Assembly: GCF_001653235.2 (NCBI RefSeq)
Contig: NC_035790.1
Span: 7,998,001 to 8,062,000 of the forward strand
Direction: 5' to 3'
DNA: 64,000 bases
Origin: Pochonia chlamydosporia 170
Taxonomy: Eukaryota; Ascomycota; Sordariomycetes; Hypocreales; Clavicipitaceae
Shown: one piece after another, positions 1 through 12,123 of the stretch
How the letters are laid out: the number at the start of each line of letters is the position of its first letter
Position numbering within the stretch: position 1 is the first letter of the stretch
Notes under the pieces: model-generated
What the model saw: only the letters and a program-made list of their open reading frames with translations
Databases searched by the model: none
Told to the model about the DNA's origin: nothing
Translations under genes and position numbers: made by a program

Positions 1-1606
1 ACTGGACGTGTCATCCGAAGAGCCTCTTAGAAGGGCGGTAGCCCACAAGTTGGCTCAGTTGGCGCTGGAAGGCGTTGAATCTGACTCGGAGCTCCTTGAT
101 TGCACTCCAGGTGGTCACCCGAGCCCAGTTCCTTTCAAGGGGCAACCCATTCCTCGTTTCCCCTTACATCATACAACCCCGGTCATGCTTGAAGGACTAC
201 TGGCGCTGTTGCTTTTGAGCAATTACGAACATACTCAAAGAGGAAACATGCTCAAAATGACAACAAGAGCTAGTCAAGCGTTAATCATGGCCAAAAATAT
301 GGGTCTCCACCGTCTGACGGAGTATGATGATGAGTTTGCCGAAGCCAAAAGGAGAGCATGGTGGATGAGTGTAGGTCTTATCGAGAGATGCCGTTCAAAC
401 CGTTGCTGACGAAGTTCTCAGTACTTTCGCGCTCAATTGTGCTCAGTCGTTCGACAAAGCGTAGGTTCATGGCACTTATCACTCATTGGCTTGACTTTCA
501 TTTTACATCCTGCTAACTTGAATCCTCCCGCAGGCATCCGTCACCATGGAAGATGACAGCCACTACACCACTCCATACCCTGCGATAGACGGAGACCCCG
601 AGGTTAGTACGAGCTGCCGTATAGTCGCCATTCAGGGTTGCTAACCTTAGGCTTTTAGGTTTGGCCACTGTTTATCGAGTCCCTTCGTGTGTCTTTTGGG
701 ACGGTTCGCATCGCAGCGATCAAAGTCCCGCCTTCCACAAAGACCAATTCGGAGCTGTTACGTTCTAAATCCGAGCAAATCGCGGCAATAGACGCTCGAG
801 CTGTACAACTGATTGAACGTGCTAAAAGCGGCCTGAGATCCAAACCATCCCCCACCAACGGGGAGCGACCGACCGAGCAACTTGTAGCTAAAACTATGCG
901 CAGTATTGCGGCTATACGCAGTTCTAGGTACGAATACATAGGCGGGCGCATTCGTCTACCCGCAAGTCAACAGTTAACAGAGCTCATGCTAACCTCAGTT
1001 TGCGACAGTGCCAGGATTCGGCTTCATAGGTATCACGCATTCTCGGATATCCCTTTGTTCAGCATGAATCACTGTGATTTGAGCTCTCCGGACTTTGTCC
1101 CTAATACGGACGATCTTATTCCGCGAACCAACCCGCTTGAGTCATCGCCTTTTACATTCGATGAGGCCGCTGAGGTATGCGTGGAATCAGCGCTGGAAGT
1201 GTCTCGGCAACTGAAGAAACTGCCGTACCCCGACAAGGCATTCACTACGGTCCCCGCTCGAATGACTCCAACTATTTTATGCTGTGCAATGCATGCCAGC
1301 TATGTCATGATGATGCAGTTCTATCGACTGTATCTGAAGCACCAGCAAGAGGCTGGCAGTGTCATAACGACAAGCTTTGAGCGTCGCGTGGATGAACTTC
1401 GCCATGCCCTGCAAGACGTTATCTCAACATTGGATGGCTTTGCAAATGTTCTCGAAGCTATTCGGGGAATGAAGGGTAAGTGATCTTTAATGGCAGAGGT
1501 TGACTTGGCAAAGACCTCGAATTGCGACTTTGGACTACACTAACGCAGCTTGCCAGTTGATGTCGAAGCCGTTTTCACTGTTGCATTCTCCGATATGATG
1601 ACTTGA
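1..1606 (+). CDS. Fungal-specific transcription factor, 5'-truncated by window edge
   Basis: C-terminal part of a Zn2Cys6-class nuclear regulator. The frame is open to base 1, so the DNA-binding domain lies outside the window. The first segment (to 370) has the Fungal_trans middle-homology pattern: a run of small residues and MGLHR, then EAKRRAWWM. I join 1-370, 534-602, 659-1477 and 1557-1606. The acceptor at 532-533 leads to DDSHYTTPYPAIDGDPE, then VWPLFIESLRV, which is the usual order in this family. The last intron, 1478-1556, is phase 1 and ends in a short exon with stop TGA at 1604-1606. The first intron would be 163 bp, and the conserved segment usually found there (Q-S-S-I-V like) is readable only in another frame near 415-460. 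There may be a missed exon or a frameshift. No target or pathway can be read from the sequence. Confidence 0.75.
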
Positions 1607-1868
1607 TAAATATGACTGTATAAACCGCCCGATGTGTGAAAGCTTCATGTTTGTTGGAAAATAATCATGATACGAAGCGAGAGGTTCTATTTTATTGTAT
1701 TAATTGACGAGGATCCAACTTTTTTCTTGCTCTAGCCATGCTTGCCGCTCATCTCAATCGACCTCCACGATCGTGTCATCGACGCCACGCAGATGAGATG
1801 TCAAATCCATGGAGGACATACATTCTCCTATCTGTCTTAAAAAGTTTCTTCCTGGTATCCTATCCTTA
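1607..1868. other. Intergenic, convergent 3' regions
   Basis: Short gap between the regulator ending at 1606 and the permease gene ending at 1869 on the other strand. I see only AT-rich 3'-UTR-like sequence and no further gene. Confidence 0.5.
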
Positions 1869-2915
1869 TCACAACTTTTCAGACTTTCCCTTTATGACTG
1901 TACTTAAATCACCGACCGGGATCTGAATGGGAAAGTCGACTGACGCAAGCAAAAGAGCCAAGAAAATGTACCACCCCGACATGGAAGTAATAAATGTGCA
2001 TGCACCGGCACCCTGATTGAATCGACTTAGTCATGGGGCTCGGGTAACAAGGGACAACTCTGCACTTACCACAATGAGTTTGTGAGCTTTGCTTGTGTTA
2101 CCACTTATGTCATCGGCATTGAGGAGAAAAGCACCAGTTAGGAGACCGAAAGCGATGACCAAGGACAAAAATATAGTGAAGAAGACAATGTTGGTCCGGA
2201 GAGAGCAAATAAGGAACACAAAGCAGATTACACCCATGAAGAGGAACCAGTAGGCGATACTGGCGTTGAATCCTGTGGTTTGCAACCCTTCTGCGGCCGA
2301 CTTGGCGTCTGGTGGAGCATATGAAGAGAATGCGGCAAAAGACGGATTTAAAAGACCACCGTATGCGAGCCAAAATGTGCCGAAAACAGAAAAGACGACT
2401 GCTGGGAACGTGTTCCCGAGAATCCATTCAAGGATGCCACCGATGGTCATGAGGATACCTCCTTGGAAAAAGTATACGGCACTGTTGGGACCATGTCAGA
2501 GGGCCATGCTATGTGTTCTGAAGAGTGAGGACCTACATGCTTGCGGCACCATTACCACCAGCTCCACGCCAACCCATCAGGTCCATCGAGAGAGGTGTCA
2601 AACATAGAAGAAAGCCTGCGATTGGGCTACGGACGCTTTGTCAACATGGTTACAACAAGAGTTGGGGCTTTTGTTGAATACAGCAGCGGGTTGGAGTCAA
2701 TCAGTGTTCACCAAAAGTACTTACATTGGCGTCGGATTAGCGAAGGTCTTTCGCAAATCGCCATGGATCTTGTTCTGAGGTGAGAGGTAAAGCTTCTCGA
2801 ACAGTTCTGGTGTCATGGCTACGCTAGCCGCAGACCGGAACTTGTTCAGAGCCTCCATGTGCTCGAGATCTTGGCTATGTTGGCTACTCTGGACTTTTCG
2901 TTCCTCGTCAGACAT
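1869..2915 (-). CDS. GPR1/FUN34/YaaH family membrane protein (acetate permease-like)
   Basis: Plasma-membrane carrier of the GPR1/FUN34/YaaH family (AcpA/Ady2 type), associated in fungi with acetate and ammonium movement. Four exons: 2915-2725, 2626-2537, 2481-2070 and 2012-1869, giving about 278 residues with consistent phases. The family signature NPTP sits at the end of exon 1. Exon 2 then gives GFLLCLTPLSMDLMGWRG and the glycine-rich GAGGNGAAS, and exon 3 the segment GGILEWILGNTFP. Several hydrophobic helices follow and the last exon ends in DFPIQIPVGDL, which is also typical. An ATG at 2939 would add eight residues; I prefer 2915 because MSDEE is the normal start in this family. Nothing is broken. 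Substrate is inferred from the family only. Confidence 0.9.
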
Positions 2916-2939
2916 GTTGGGAATTGGATTGAGATACAA

Positions 2940-4294
2940 GAAATAACAAGATGTGTGAGCTCTATTGGAATGATGTGCGAGCAGTACTCTTACACGGGCT
3001 CAAAGAATCGCAGGAAACTTACTAACAGGCAATTCAACCCTATGAGCAGGCTGCCAAGCCAACAAATTCCGACACCGGTTGTCCCAGGGCATTTATAACA
3101 TGCTCCAGACAATCGTTGGAAGTACAATTGCCCAGTCAACTGTACTACTCCGTTTCCCCGGATCAAGGACAGGCCGGAGAGGTTTTGGCCCGAATGCTGT
3201 GTTACAAGTTCTGGCTGGAGCTGGGTCGAGGGTGAGCGGATGGGAGACACTGGCTTCGAGACATCCCGTACACCGGTATGAAAAGCAAAACAGACCAGTA
3301 AGGGTCAGTGCTAGATGTTCCGAACGGCCTTTTCACTTTGCATGGCTCAGATGCGTCTATCATCTGTGATAGATGCAGCCATCAAAGCATGGCAAAGGCT
3401 AGGTCGATTGGGTTGGTCAACTCAAGCTTAGCTGCCGCTCCTCATCCGCACATTTGAACCAGATATATGGTCATCCATTCAAGCGCTCATGGACAAGGGG
3501 ATGCGCAGTGGTGTGTTTGTTTTGTGCATCACAAGTCACAACCAGTAACTTTCTCCACTAGTCAGCCAAGTCCCTTTCGCCCGAGATGCCAGCTCCAATG
3601 GCGTCCGTAAGTAGCTTCGAGTCAAATCTGGGGTAGGAATCAGTAGTCAGACAAAAAGGGAAATATCAAATCTTGTGTATGGAATATTTTTGTGTTTTGT
3701 ATCCGTCTGCTACTGAATGTTTCAATTGGGGTCATTCCCTTTCGCTGCTTGGGATTGATTGCCTGTGAGTGACAAGATACAAGAGAGAGAGATTGGTGCA
3801 ACAAATGTACTTAAGTAGGTTGCTGTTGGCTTGGGTTCCATGTTCTTCTGGCTGCATGCATATGGAGCAGACGGGTCTGGTGCCACCAAAGGTATTTGAA
3901 ATTTGTTAACTTAGAGGTCGTCAATTTGTGAGACTTTTGCATATGTAGAGTCGAAGCATGCTGTGACAATAAATGCCTTGACCTGTGTGCATGATATTAT
4001 TCAACGTTAGGAAGGTGCGAACCGGTCTGGATCGCGGGGTAAATATTTTGCCCCTCCATCCGCATGCCCAACTGCATCAAAATTGGCCTCAAAACTTGGA
4101 CGACAAACCCGAAGCCAGATGCCGATCCGATCCGTCGGATCCACAACTACGGACCACGTAAAGTGGCCATGATGTATTCATTTCACTCATTCAATTGCTT
4201 CAATTCTTATAATACATATCAAGCGTTGGATTGACCGAGAGCTGCTACCACTTTGTCTGCATCCGCACACGACCCAAGCACAACCGTCACAACA
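2940..4294. other. Long intergenic region without a supported gene
   Basis: About 1.35 kb between the permease start and the hydrolase-fusion start. Open frames on both strands are short and show no recognisable domain or splice structure. A stretch near 4200-4250 is AT-rich and may hold the core promoter of the downstream gene. Confidence 0.4.
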
Positions 4295-5905
4295 ATGTCT
4301 CCCCCAGGCGTCCTCCTCGTTACCATGACCCTCAAACCCGGTCTTTCATCCAGCCAATTCCACGAATGGTACAATAATGAACACGGCCCAACACGACTAC
4401 GCCTTCCTCAGATATTCCCCAATGGCTTCCGTTATAAGGCTACCTCTGATGACCAACCGTCTTTCATGGCAGTCTACGACGTCACGGACATGAAGCACCT
4501 TGAAACAGAAACCTACACTACCCTCCGAGCAAATCGCTCTAGCCGCGAAGCCAACACCATCAGCCAAGTCGATGTGAAGCGCTACTTCTACGACTTACTC
4601 TACAGCAAAGAGTCACCTCTTTTCACACCAGTTGAGAATCTCACGGATGAAGAAGCAAACGGTATAGTTACCGTTGCTGTGGATATTACCGTCACTGAGG
4701 CTCAAGGAGCGGGCGATCAGTATCAAAAGTGGTTTGTGGAGGAGCATGCAGAGATGATTGCCAAAGTACCAGGCTGGCTACGGTCGCGGCTGTTCAAGAC
4801 TTCCAGTTTAGAAGACTCCGAAAAGGTGGTCTATTTCTGTCTGCACGACTATATCAAGCAGAATGGTCTTGGGGGTCCGGAGCATAAAGCGTCCATGGAT
4901 ACGAAGTGGCGTACAGATGTGTTCGACAAGTATGTTGCTTCAAAGGGACGACAAACATGGTCTTTGTTTTATGTATTTGGGCCAGCACCAAGGGACCTTG
5001 CTTCGTTATCGGAATTACCTCCGTCTGCGGCCTTTACCTCTGCGGACAACAAGACGACTACAACACCTGGATCCGGTGCCGTCATTTCCTCATATATCGC
5101 AACCAAAGACTCTCTCCACATTCCGTACCGCCTCGAAGGAAACACTTCGCCGAATGCTCCAACCGTCGCCTTCTCAAACTCTCTTCTCACATCACTTCAC
5201 ATGTGGGATTCGTTCGTCGCCATTCTAAAGAAGCACCGCCCGGATCTCCGTATTCTCCGTTACGACACCCGCGGAAGACACGCCATTCCTCAACCACCGG
5301 TTGCTGCAACCCTTGATACCGTCACCGACGACCTGAAGCTCATCCTAGATCATTTGAGAATACCAAAACTTCACGCCCTGATCGGTGTGTCCATGGGCGG
5401 CGCAACCACCCTCAACTTTGCCATCAAATACCCCTCCCGTCTTGCCAAATTCATCGCCTGCGACTTTAACGCCATCTCCAGCCCAGCCAATACACAGGCA
5501 TGGAAAGATCGTATTGCTGTCGCACGAGACGACGAGGGACGCGGTATCAAGAAACTCGCTGTTCAGACCGTGGAGCGATGGTTCCACCCTGCGACGATGG
5601 AGAAGAACGCCGTCGCGCAGGAGATGACGGATATGGTGGCGGACAATAACGTCGAGGGCTTTGCGAATAGTTGCACTGCGCTGTGGGACTACGACATGAA
5701 GCCGGATATGAAGGGTTGTAATGTGCCTGGGTTGTTTGTTGTGGGCGAGGGCGATGCAAAGGGTGCGGTTGTTAAAGCTATGGATGGGTTTAAGGGGTTG
5801 TTGGGTGGTGGTAATGCGGAGTTGAGGATTGTGCCTTTGACGGGGCATCTTCCTATGTTTGAAGATGCGGATGCGTTTTGGGATGTGGTGCGTGATTACC
5901 TGTGA
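4295..5905 (+). CDS. EthD-like tandem domain fused to alpha/beta hydrolase
   Basis: Intronless, 536 residues from the first ATG (4295); the frame extends upstream but without another ATG. Residues about 1-235 hold two copies of a dimeric alpha/beta-barrel module: an EthD-like half with FHEWYNNEHGPTRLRLP and a second half with YQKWFVEEHAEMIAKVPGW. Residues about 255-536 are an alpha/beta hydrolase resembling 3-oxoadipate enol-lactonases. The nucleophile is Ser366 in GVSMGG. A late acid is plausible in VVGEGD, and the base His lies in TGHLPMFED. It likely hydrolyses a lactone or ester in the cytosol. The EthD-type modules could bind or shape the substrate. It is convergent with the flavin monooxygenase, whose product could be its substrate (inference). 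No signal peptide is seen. Confidence 0.85.
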   Translation: MSPPGVLLVTMTLKPGLSSSQFHEWYNNEHGPTRLRLPQIFPNGFRYKATSDDQPSFMAVYDVTDMKHLETETYTTLRANRSSREANTISQVDVKRYFYDLLYSKESPLFTPVENLTDEEANGIVTVAVDITVTEAQGAGDQYQKWFVEEHAEMIAKVPGWLRSRLFKTSSLEDSEKVVYFCLHDYIKQNGLGGPEHKASMDTKWRTDVFDKYVASKGRQTWSLFYVFGPAPRDLASLSELPPSAAFTSADNKTTTTPGSGAVISSYIATKDSLHIPYRLEGNTSPNAPTVAFSNSLLTSLHMWDSFVAILKKHRPDLRILRYDTRGRHAIPQPPVAATLDTVTDDLKLILDHLRIPKLHALIGVSMGGATTLNFAIKYPSRLAKFIACDFNAISSPANTQAWKDRIAVARDDEGRGIKKLAVQTVERWFHPATMEKNAVAQEMTDMVADNNVEGFANSCTALWDYDMKPDMKGCNVPGLFVVGEGDAKGAVVKAMDGFKGLLGGGNAELRIVPLTGHLPMFEDADAFWDVVRDYL

Positions 5906-6180
5906 TGTTTGGGGATGGAGTGAACTTTTAGATGATATGGGGCTGGTTTTGTTGAAGGTTGGTCTGTTGACCTAAGATCTTCACGGCTACCAGGAATAAT
6001 TAGGGCATAGATGGTTGCAAATGTATGGGATTATGGAAATTCTGATATATGAATATCGAAAGACGAATAATCTGCAAGCAGTACGTGTAATTATGCATTA
6101 ACATGTAAGCTAATCTTCACTACTCTCCGTGATATTCACCCTTACCTCCTATAGCTCAATGGATCGAACATCTCCCCAAA

Positions 6181-8103
6181 TCACACCATATAGTAATCGT
6201 CATTATATCCTCTCTCAATAGCATCAATCTGCATCGCTAGCAACCCTGAATACTGCCTGCTCCAGTTAAACGCTCCCTTCATACACCACAATCCAGGAAA
6301 GCCAGTCGGCCGCCACCACTACAACTTCGCGTCAGTCGCAAAAGCGAAAAGTTGCACACTGAGAAAAAATGACTTACACCTTTACGCTCCGACTCCTCAT
6401 CTAGACGTCCCCAGTCGTGGGCCGCAACCTTCTCAGCAATCTCGTTGCCAAAAAGGCCAAGGACGACACTGCCGTTCTTCTCAAACCCAGTAGCCGTAAC
6501 AACAACATCAGACTCAATCCTTGTTCCGTCAGCCATCTCGATTCCCGAGCTGTAAAGCTCCTTAACACCGCCTTTACATCTGTGGACTTTGATCCGTCCA
6601 TCTACAATCATCTGCGCTGCACCATGATCAATGTAAATATGCCCACCTTTCATATACAGATGATCTAAAAGCCCAATACCGTCTTCACCTGTTCTGATAG
6701 CCATGCCTGCCTTTGCCAGACCACTCAGCACTTCCTTATCATGCAAAGTACACAGATGAGACGCCCCAGCCGCCAAGGTAAGCACCAGCGCATTGGGCAT
6801 GGACTTGTCAATGAGATCTTTATCCTCAACACGTACACCCGGGTCAATCCAATGCGGGAGGAGGAACTTCTCAAGGGACTCGATGGATGCGAAAACGATG
6901 GGGCTGCGCTGAACAAGCGTCACTTGTTTGGCGTTGTGCTGTGCAAAGTCCTGCGCGGTGTCGTGTGCGCTTGTTCCTGAGCCGATGATGGTGACGCGCT
7001 TATTTTCGACGTCTGGCATTTGGGACGCGGATTTATGTTGCGAGGAGTGGTAGAGTTTGCCGCGGAAGGTTTTCGTTCCGGGGACGCGGAGGGGGATGGG
7101 CTCGTCGCTGTGTAGGCCTGTCGAGAGGACGATGTGTCTGGAGGTTACGGTTCGTAAGACACCGTTGACGTCTAGGTCGATTGTGAAGGAATGTTCATTG
7201 TGGTGGATGTTTTTGACTGTGGTGCTGGTGGCGATGTTGAGGTTCATGGATTTGGCGTAGCTTTCTATCCAGTCGGCGACTTGGTCTTTGGGCATATTCT
7301 TGGGAAAGGTGCTGGGATATGGTAAGAATGGGAAATGGTCCATGGAATTTGGCGTATGGGTTTTGAGCGTATCGTATCTGTTGCGCCATGAGTCGCCGGC
7401 GCGGGGGTGTTGTTCTATGAGTAAATATCGAAGGTTCATGTGCTGAAGATGAGCTGCGAATCCTACTCCGCATTGTCCTACGACTGTCAATGTTTATAGT
7501 TGGTGTTGGGAAATTGGATATCGTCTTACCGGCACCAATGACGAGGACTTGGAACTCGTCTTCCGATTTGGTCTCCGTGTTGCCATTTACAATAGTAACC
7601 CCATTTATATTCTCCGTCAGCCGTTCTAGTTCCGTGGATACAGTCCATGCTTTCCACTCATTTGGTGTCACGCACGCCAAGCGAACTACGCCCCTTCCGT
7701 GTCCGAATTTCGTTGTGAGTGTGAAGCCGGCCTGGATGTAAGTAGCGGGTCCTGTGGTCTTAATCTGGGGATGTAGTGGCGGAGTTGTGATGACATTGGT
7801 GACTTCTACAGCTGTGGTTGAGCCGAGGACATAGTTGGATATGGCGGCTGGGCCATATTTGGACGTTATTTTCCATCCCAGGCCAAGGAGGTCGCGCCAC
7901 CAGGACTCCTCAACAAAGAGATTCGAAAGGTCGGCAGTGTTCTTTTCGCGGATGCTCTTGCGGAGAGCTGAGATCCAGGATTCGGTAATTTGGCATGGGT
8001 TGATATCGTCATGGTGGAGGGACGCAGGGAGCGTGAGGTTTGGGAGCGCACTGCGTGGTGGATATTCGGGGAAGCCTTCTACAACTGGAGGCGAAGGAGA
8101 CAT
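6181..8103 (-). CDS. Flavin-containing monooxygenase (YUCCA-like), three exons
   Basis: FAD/NADPH-dependent class B monooxygenase, about 603 residues. Exons 8103-7530, 7477-6378 and 6318-6181 join in frame. The first intron cuts the FAD-binding motif, and splicing restores VIGAGQCGVGFAAHL. The FMO signature reads FRGKLYHSSQH, the NADP-binding motif IIGSGTSAHD, and a late VVVTATGFE fits the ATG motif. The last exon gives RPTGFPGLWCMKGAFNWSRQ, the usual C-terminus. Residues 1-190 form an extension before the FAD domain that I cannot assign firmly; such extensions occur in many fungal YUCCA-like proteins of about 600 residues. An in-frame ATG two codons upstream (8109) is an alternative start. 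It is convergent with the hydrolase fusion at 4295-5905, so a shared oxidative pathway is possible. Confidence 0.88.
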
Positions 8104-9338
8104 GATCAAGCTCGAGATGTGACATATATGGAGGCATGGAGTATCAGGTTGGTGAGGTTTGTGCCATTGGGTAGTTAGGGCACTGAGGGGGTTATATCAT
8201 GGTGTTACTCTGTTGCTACGTGACGGCCCGGGCTCATTCTGGGCTGCGAATCGGGTTCGTCGAGCTGCGGGTAGGATATTATTATGATTAAGGACGGGTT
8301 GGAAAACTTAATCAGGTACATGAGATGCACCTCGAAACGGACTCGGCGTCTTCACACCGATTCGAAGGTGTACGATGACGGTAAGCTGACAACCATTGAT
8401 GTGTGTTGGAGTGTCCATTGGCAGATTTCATTTGCCGCTGGTGATTGTGGCTTGAAACCTGTTTTACACAATCCAACATGTGTTGAGCACGATGAAAGAG
8501 CGGTGCGGTTTGCGTTATTAAGTAGCTGTCTGGTATATTTTGAGAAGCTGTGGAAATGCTCAATTCGGAAGCAATAACACGATAAGTGTCAAGTGCAGAC
8601 AATAACATTTTCAGGGTCGTTCGTGCTGATCTACGTAAGTACAATACCTGAAGTGAACAGATTCCTAGGTAGTCGATAAGCTTTGAGACCGTGTCACATG
8701 AATTTGCTCCGAGTGAGACATCTTGGACGTGTTATCACCAACTCCTCCTGCAGATGGAGGTCAAAACTGGCTTGTTCAGCAGTAAGCTGCCCAATCGACC
8801 GGTTTTAACGGCAAGTTGGACCACTTTGATGCCAATCCCGCCTTATGAGGCTAGTCGATTTCAAGGACTGCCACGTAAATGCCGCCATAAGCTGATACCA
8901 CTTAAAATGTGACGCCACTGAGCACCGTGCATTTGGCTCTGGCCAGGCGACAGCTGAGGCATAGAAAGCGGGGGAGAACACTGTAACATGAGTTCTCAAT
9001 ACAAGCAGGTCTCAAATTATCCAGTGGCATGATGGAAAAGTAAACCATACTGATTCAAAAGCTCGGCAACTGCCAACTGGGACGGGACTTCTGCGGGGTT
9101 GCATGCGAGATGTTGCTCCAGATGTCTTGTAAAAGCGTTGGCCGTCTATCGCTGTCGGAGGTGGTAATACCCGACTTTACGTTCGAATGAAATTTCCTGC
9201 CAGGGTTAGTGGTAGTGTGTTCAACTACGGCCGCAGTTCTCGATTAATTGGATGCTGCGACCAGGTCAATAGTGAAGTCTGTCAATCGATCAAACTTAGC
9301 TCAAGGGCCATATTCGCGGTATCAATATTCACATCTTG
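8104..9338. other. Intergenic, no supported gene
   Basis: About 1.2 kb upstream of the monooxygenase and downstream of the transporter. Only short uninformative frames occur. The 5' flank of the monooxygenase (8110-8280) has no motif I can name. Confidence 0.4.
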
Positions 9339-11727
9339 TTACAGGTTGAATTTGTGATTAGACAAACATGTTATTCGTCGGCGTACGCTACAAATGGCGC
9401 CGTTTCCAATTCTCAAGACAATGCCACCTTCTAAACCCTTATACTCGGTCCGAAGCTGCTTCACCTGTAGCAGGGCCTCCGTCTCCCAGGTATCCGTCCT
9501 TCGTCTTCTCATACGGATACTTCTTCGTAAGAATCATAAGCCCCAAGGCAGTGAGAAGAGTACCAAACATGAGACTAATGCTGACAGAGAAACCCATAAT
9601 ATACCGTGGTGCCGAATCAGAAGGCCATATGTATGAACCACTGAGAGCTTGTCAGCCACCAAACTCAACCACAATGACAATGTGCTTCATGGAGTACTTA
9701 CTATACTGACGACAAGTTGGCAAGTGCGCTGTTGATCTGTTAGACAATGTACCAAATATGACGAAAGAGGAGCATCCATACTTTACAAGGCCAATTGCAA
9801 CGGCTCGTTTCTCGGCCGGTCGGCAAATCGTGTTGGAAAGATAACTTAGTGTCAGTGTGCTGCAAGCCCAGACACCAGACGCCCCTAACCTTATTATTAA
9901 TCATGTGTCGCGTCTGCAAATCTTCCGTGAGTAGTTGCCTACCAATTGCTAAGAAAGCATAACGTGCTTTGTTGTTCTCGACCGCGGCTACGATGGTGAG
10001 CGCAACAGTGGCAATACCCGCCATGGTCATTATGTGCTTAGGCCGCTCCTTAAGCAAGTCTGAAGAGAAGCTGCAAACGAGGACAATGACAAGAGCAACC
10101 ATATCTGCAAAGTGTTAGCATCCCTGCTGCACCAGGTAGGTATCACGGAGTAGAACTCTTCTCACAAATGGGGATTGTCATCTACACCAATGTGTTAGTG
10201 CAGCCATTATTACGGGCTAAGCAGGAACTCTTACGTATTGAATCTCATGTCCTTTGTATCCTAGCCCTGCCATGAGCGTCGGGATAAAGTATGTAATGGT
10301 ACCTGCACAAGTACAAAGACTTTGTCCAAGAACAAACATCCAGGTCCTAGATGGTAAATGTCAGTGTACGTTGCCTAGATCCAAACCGAGATGCGTACCT
10401 CCAGTCGCGAACGGCGTGTAGGAAGCTCTGCAAGTGGCTCAGATTTCCAGCCTGCGTGGAATTCTGGTCATTTTCGAGACGAGCAATAGCGTATTCGCGC
10501 TCTTCCTCGGAGAGCCATTTTGTTGTGGCAGGAAAATCGGGGAGAATAAACCTGACTGTGTCAGTTGTATGTATTTTGGTGTCTGTCATTTTGAGGACTT
10601 ACATGGCAATGATGGCAAAGCCGACGGTTAGGCAACCCTCGACTGTTGACGGTTAGTAAGGTAGCACGGGCTTGAGCTTCTTGATGCCAGGAAACATACT
10701 TAGGAACAGCCACTTCCATGCGGGCAAATCCCCACGATTTTGCATGGTATCAGTGATTAGACCAGCTGCTTTCGAGTTAATTCAGTCATTCATTTGTCGG
10801 AAACGCAGAGGCATACCAATGAGCCCTCCTACAGCACCAGATACTAAGGAAGCACAATAGAAGACGGCGAAACGTCGCGCAAGTTCACTCTTCTTATACC
10901 AATTACTCATGAACAAGAGCACTCCCGGCTGGCAATCCGTCAGTACAGAGTACCAATGTACATAGGTGGGCGGATACATACAAAGTAGCCTGCCTCGAGA
11001 AGACCAAGGCAAAACCGTAACCCGTAGAGGTGCTCCTTTGTATTAATGCCGACGTATGCAATCCTGCTTTATTGTTAGAAATGAAAGGTCGAGGTGGACT
11101 AGCACAACTCCTTACACTAGGCAGCCCCAAACAATCTGCTGAATGTTAGTGCCAAGATTCCATTGACTGCCTCGAGAAGTAGGGGAAGATCTTACCATGA
11201 GACTGGGAAGATAGATACTGGGTCTTGTGCGATTCAAGATCATGTTGCTGGGGATTTCGAGGAGAAAGTATCCAATGAAGAAGATGGACAATGCAAGGGA
11301 GTAGTCAGATGAACTCAAATGAAGAGAATCTGCCATGCCTGCTTCCTTGGCATTTCCAATACTGCTGATTGTTAGAGAGGAATACATCAGGCCAGCGACG
11401 CACTAACTTGTTTCGGTCAAGGTCTTGGTTCGAAGAGTTAGCTGAAGGAGCAACATGCATGCATTATTGCAAACACCTACAATTGAGAATGTACTGGAAG
11501 GGATGTTAGTACATGCCCGTGATGCTTCAACATTTCAAAACTTACCATAACAAACAGAGGTGGAATAAGTCGCAGGTCGACTTTGCGAAGGATCCTGCTG
11601 ATATTAGCATCATTTTCGTAAATTCTACACCAGATACAAACCGTTTCTCCAGGGCCCGATCCTCCACAAACGGTGGCCGCTGACGGTCCGACACGCTCTC
11701 ACAATGTAATGATAGTTCTTTAGACAT
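9339..11727 (-). CDS. MFS transporter, anion:cation symporter (allantoate/nicotinate permease-like)
   Basis: Twelve-helix major facilitator of the ACS family (Dal5/Tna1 relatives), an uptake permease for small organic anions or vitamins. The gene is split into about 17 small exons, and phases work throughout. In order they give EKRRILRKVDLRLIPPLFVM, YILNYLDRNNSIGNAKEAG, the helix FFIGYFLLEIPSNM, then KEHLYGLRFCLGLLEAGYF. Next come PGVLLFMSNWYKKSELARR, LITDTMQNRGDLPAWKWLF, IEGCLTVGFAIIAMFILPD, then SEEEREYAIARLEND in the cytoplasmic loop. The end is GASGVWACSTLTLSYLSN and SYIWPSDSAPRYIMGF. The exact C-terminus is uncertain: the last frame runs on to a stop at 9339-9341. Start taken at 11727 (MSKEL); 11754 is also possible. 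It is divergent from the regulator at 12124, which probably controls it. No break seen. Confidence 0.85.
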
Positions 11728-12123
11728 GATGGAAGCTGTTGATTGTCTCGGCATAAGCTAATAGGCTTATCGACTTCTGTTTCCCCGGATTGACTGGCAT
11801 GATAGAGATCTTAAGTACGATTGTCATAACGTGGGGAAGTGGAGATGGATGTCGGAGTCTTGGTGGAGAGTTGGTCAGGTTGAACAATGAATAGACTGTT
11901 TTCTGGAGCTCGCCACCTTTGGTATTTGTCGAACTAGTGGTTAAAATGAGGTGTACGAGTCAAGTAGTCTGCTTTGTCTGGTGTCTACCAAGGCATTGGT
12001 GTATCGGTCCACAATCGGCCCGGGATGCCACTTTTCCCTTTCCCTTCTTTCCCACTTCCACTCCGTTGGTCAACCTCCCACCTCAACTCCGACCTATGAT
12101 CGACGACTGGGCCAAACAAGCAG
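11728..12123. promoter_or_regulatory. Shared divergent promoter, transporter and regulator
   Basis: A roughly 400-bp gap between two divergent start codons. It holds a CT-rich run at about 12028-12062 typical of fungal promoters. An upstream ATG at 12096 opens a 21-codon reading frame that ends at 12161, past and out of frame with the regulator's ATG at 12124. That overlapping uORF would lower translation of the regulator if it lies on the mRNA. Confidence 0.55.

Noticed and set aside
1738..1926. 62-codon plus frame
   Set aside because: It overlaps the last exon of the minus-strand GPR1-type gene and has no motif; a shadow frame.
4863..5316. Two plus frames of 121 and 136 codons
   Set aside because: They lie inside the hydrolase fusion in other frames and lack any domain.
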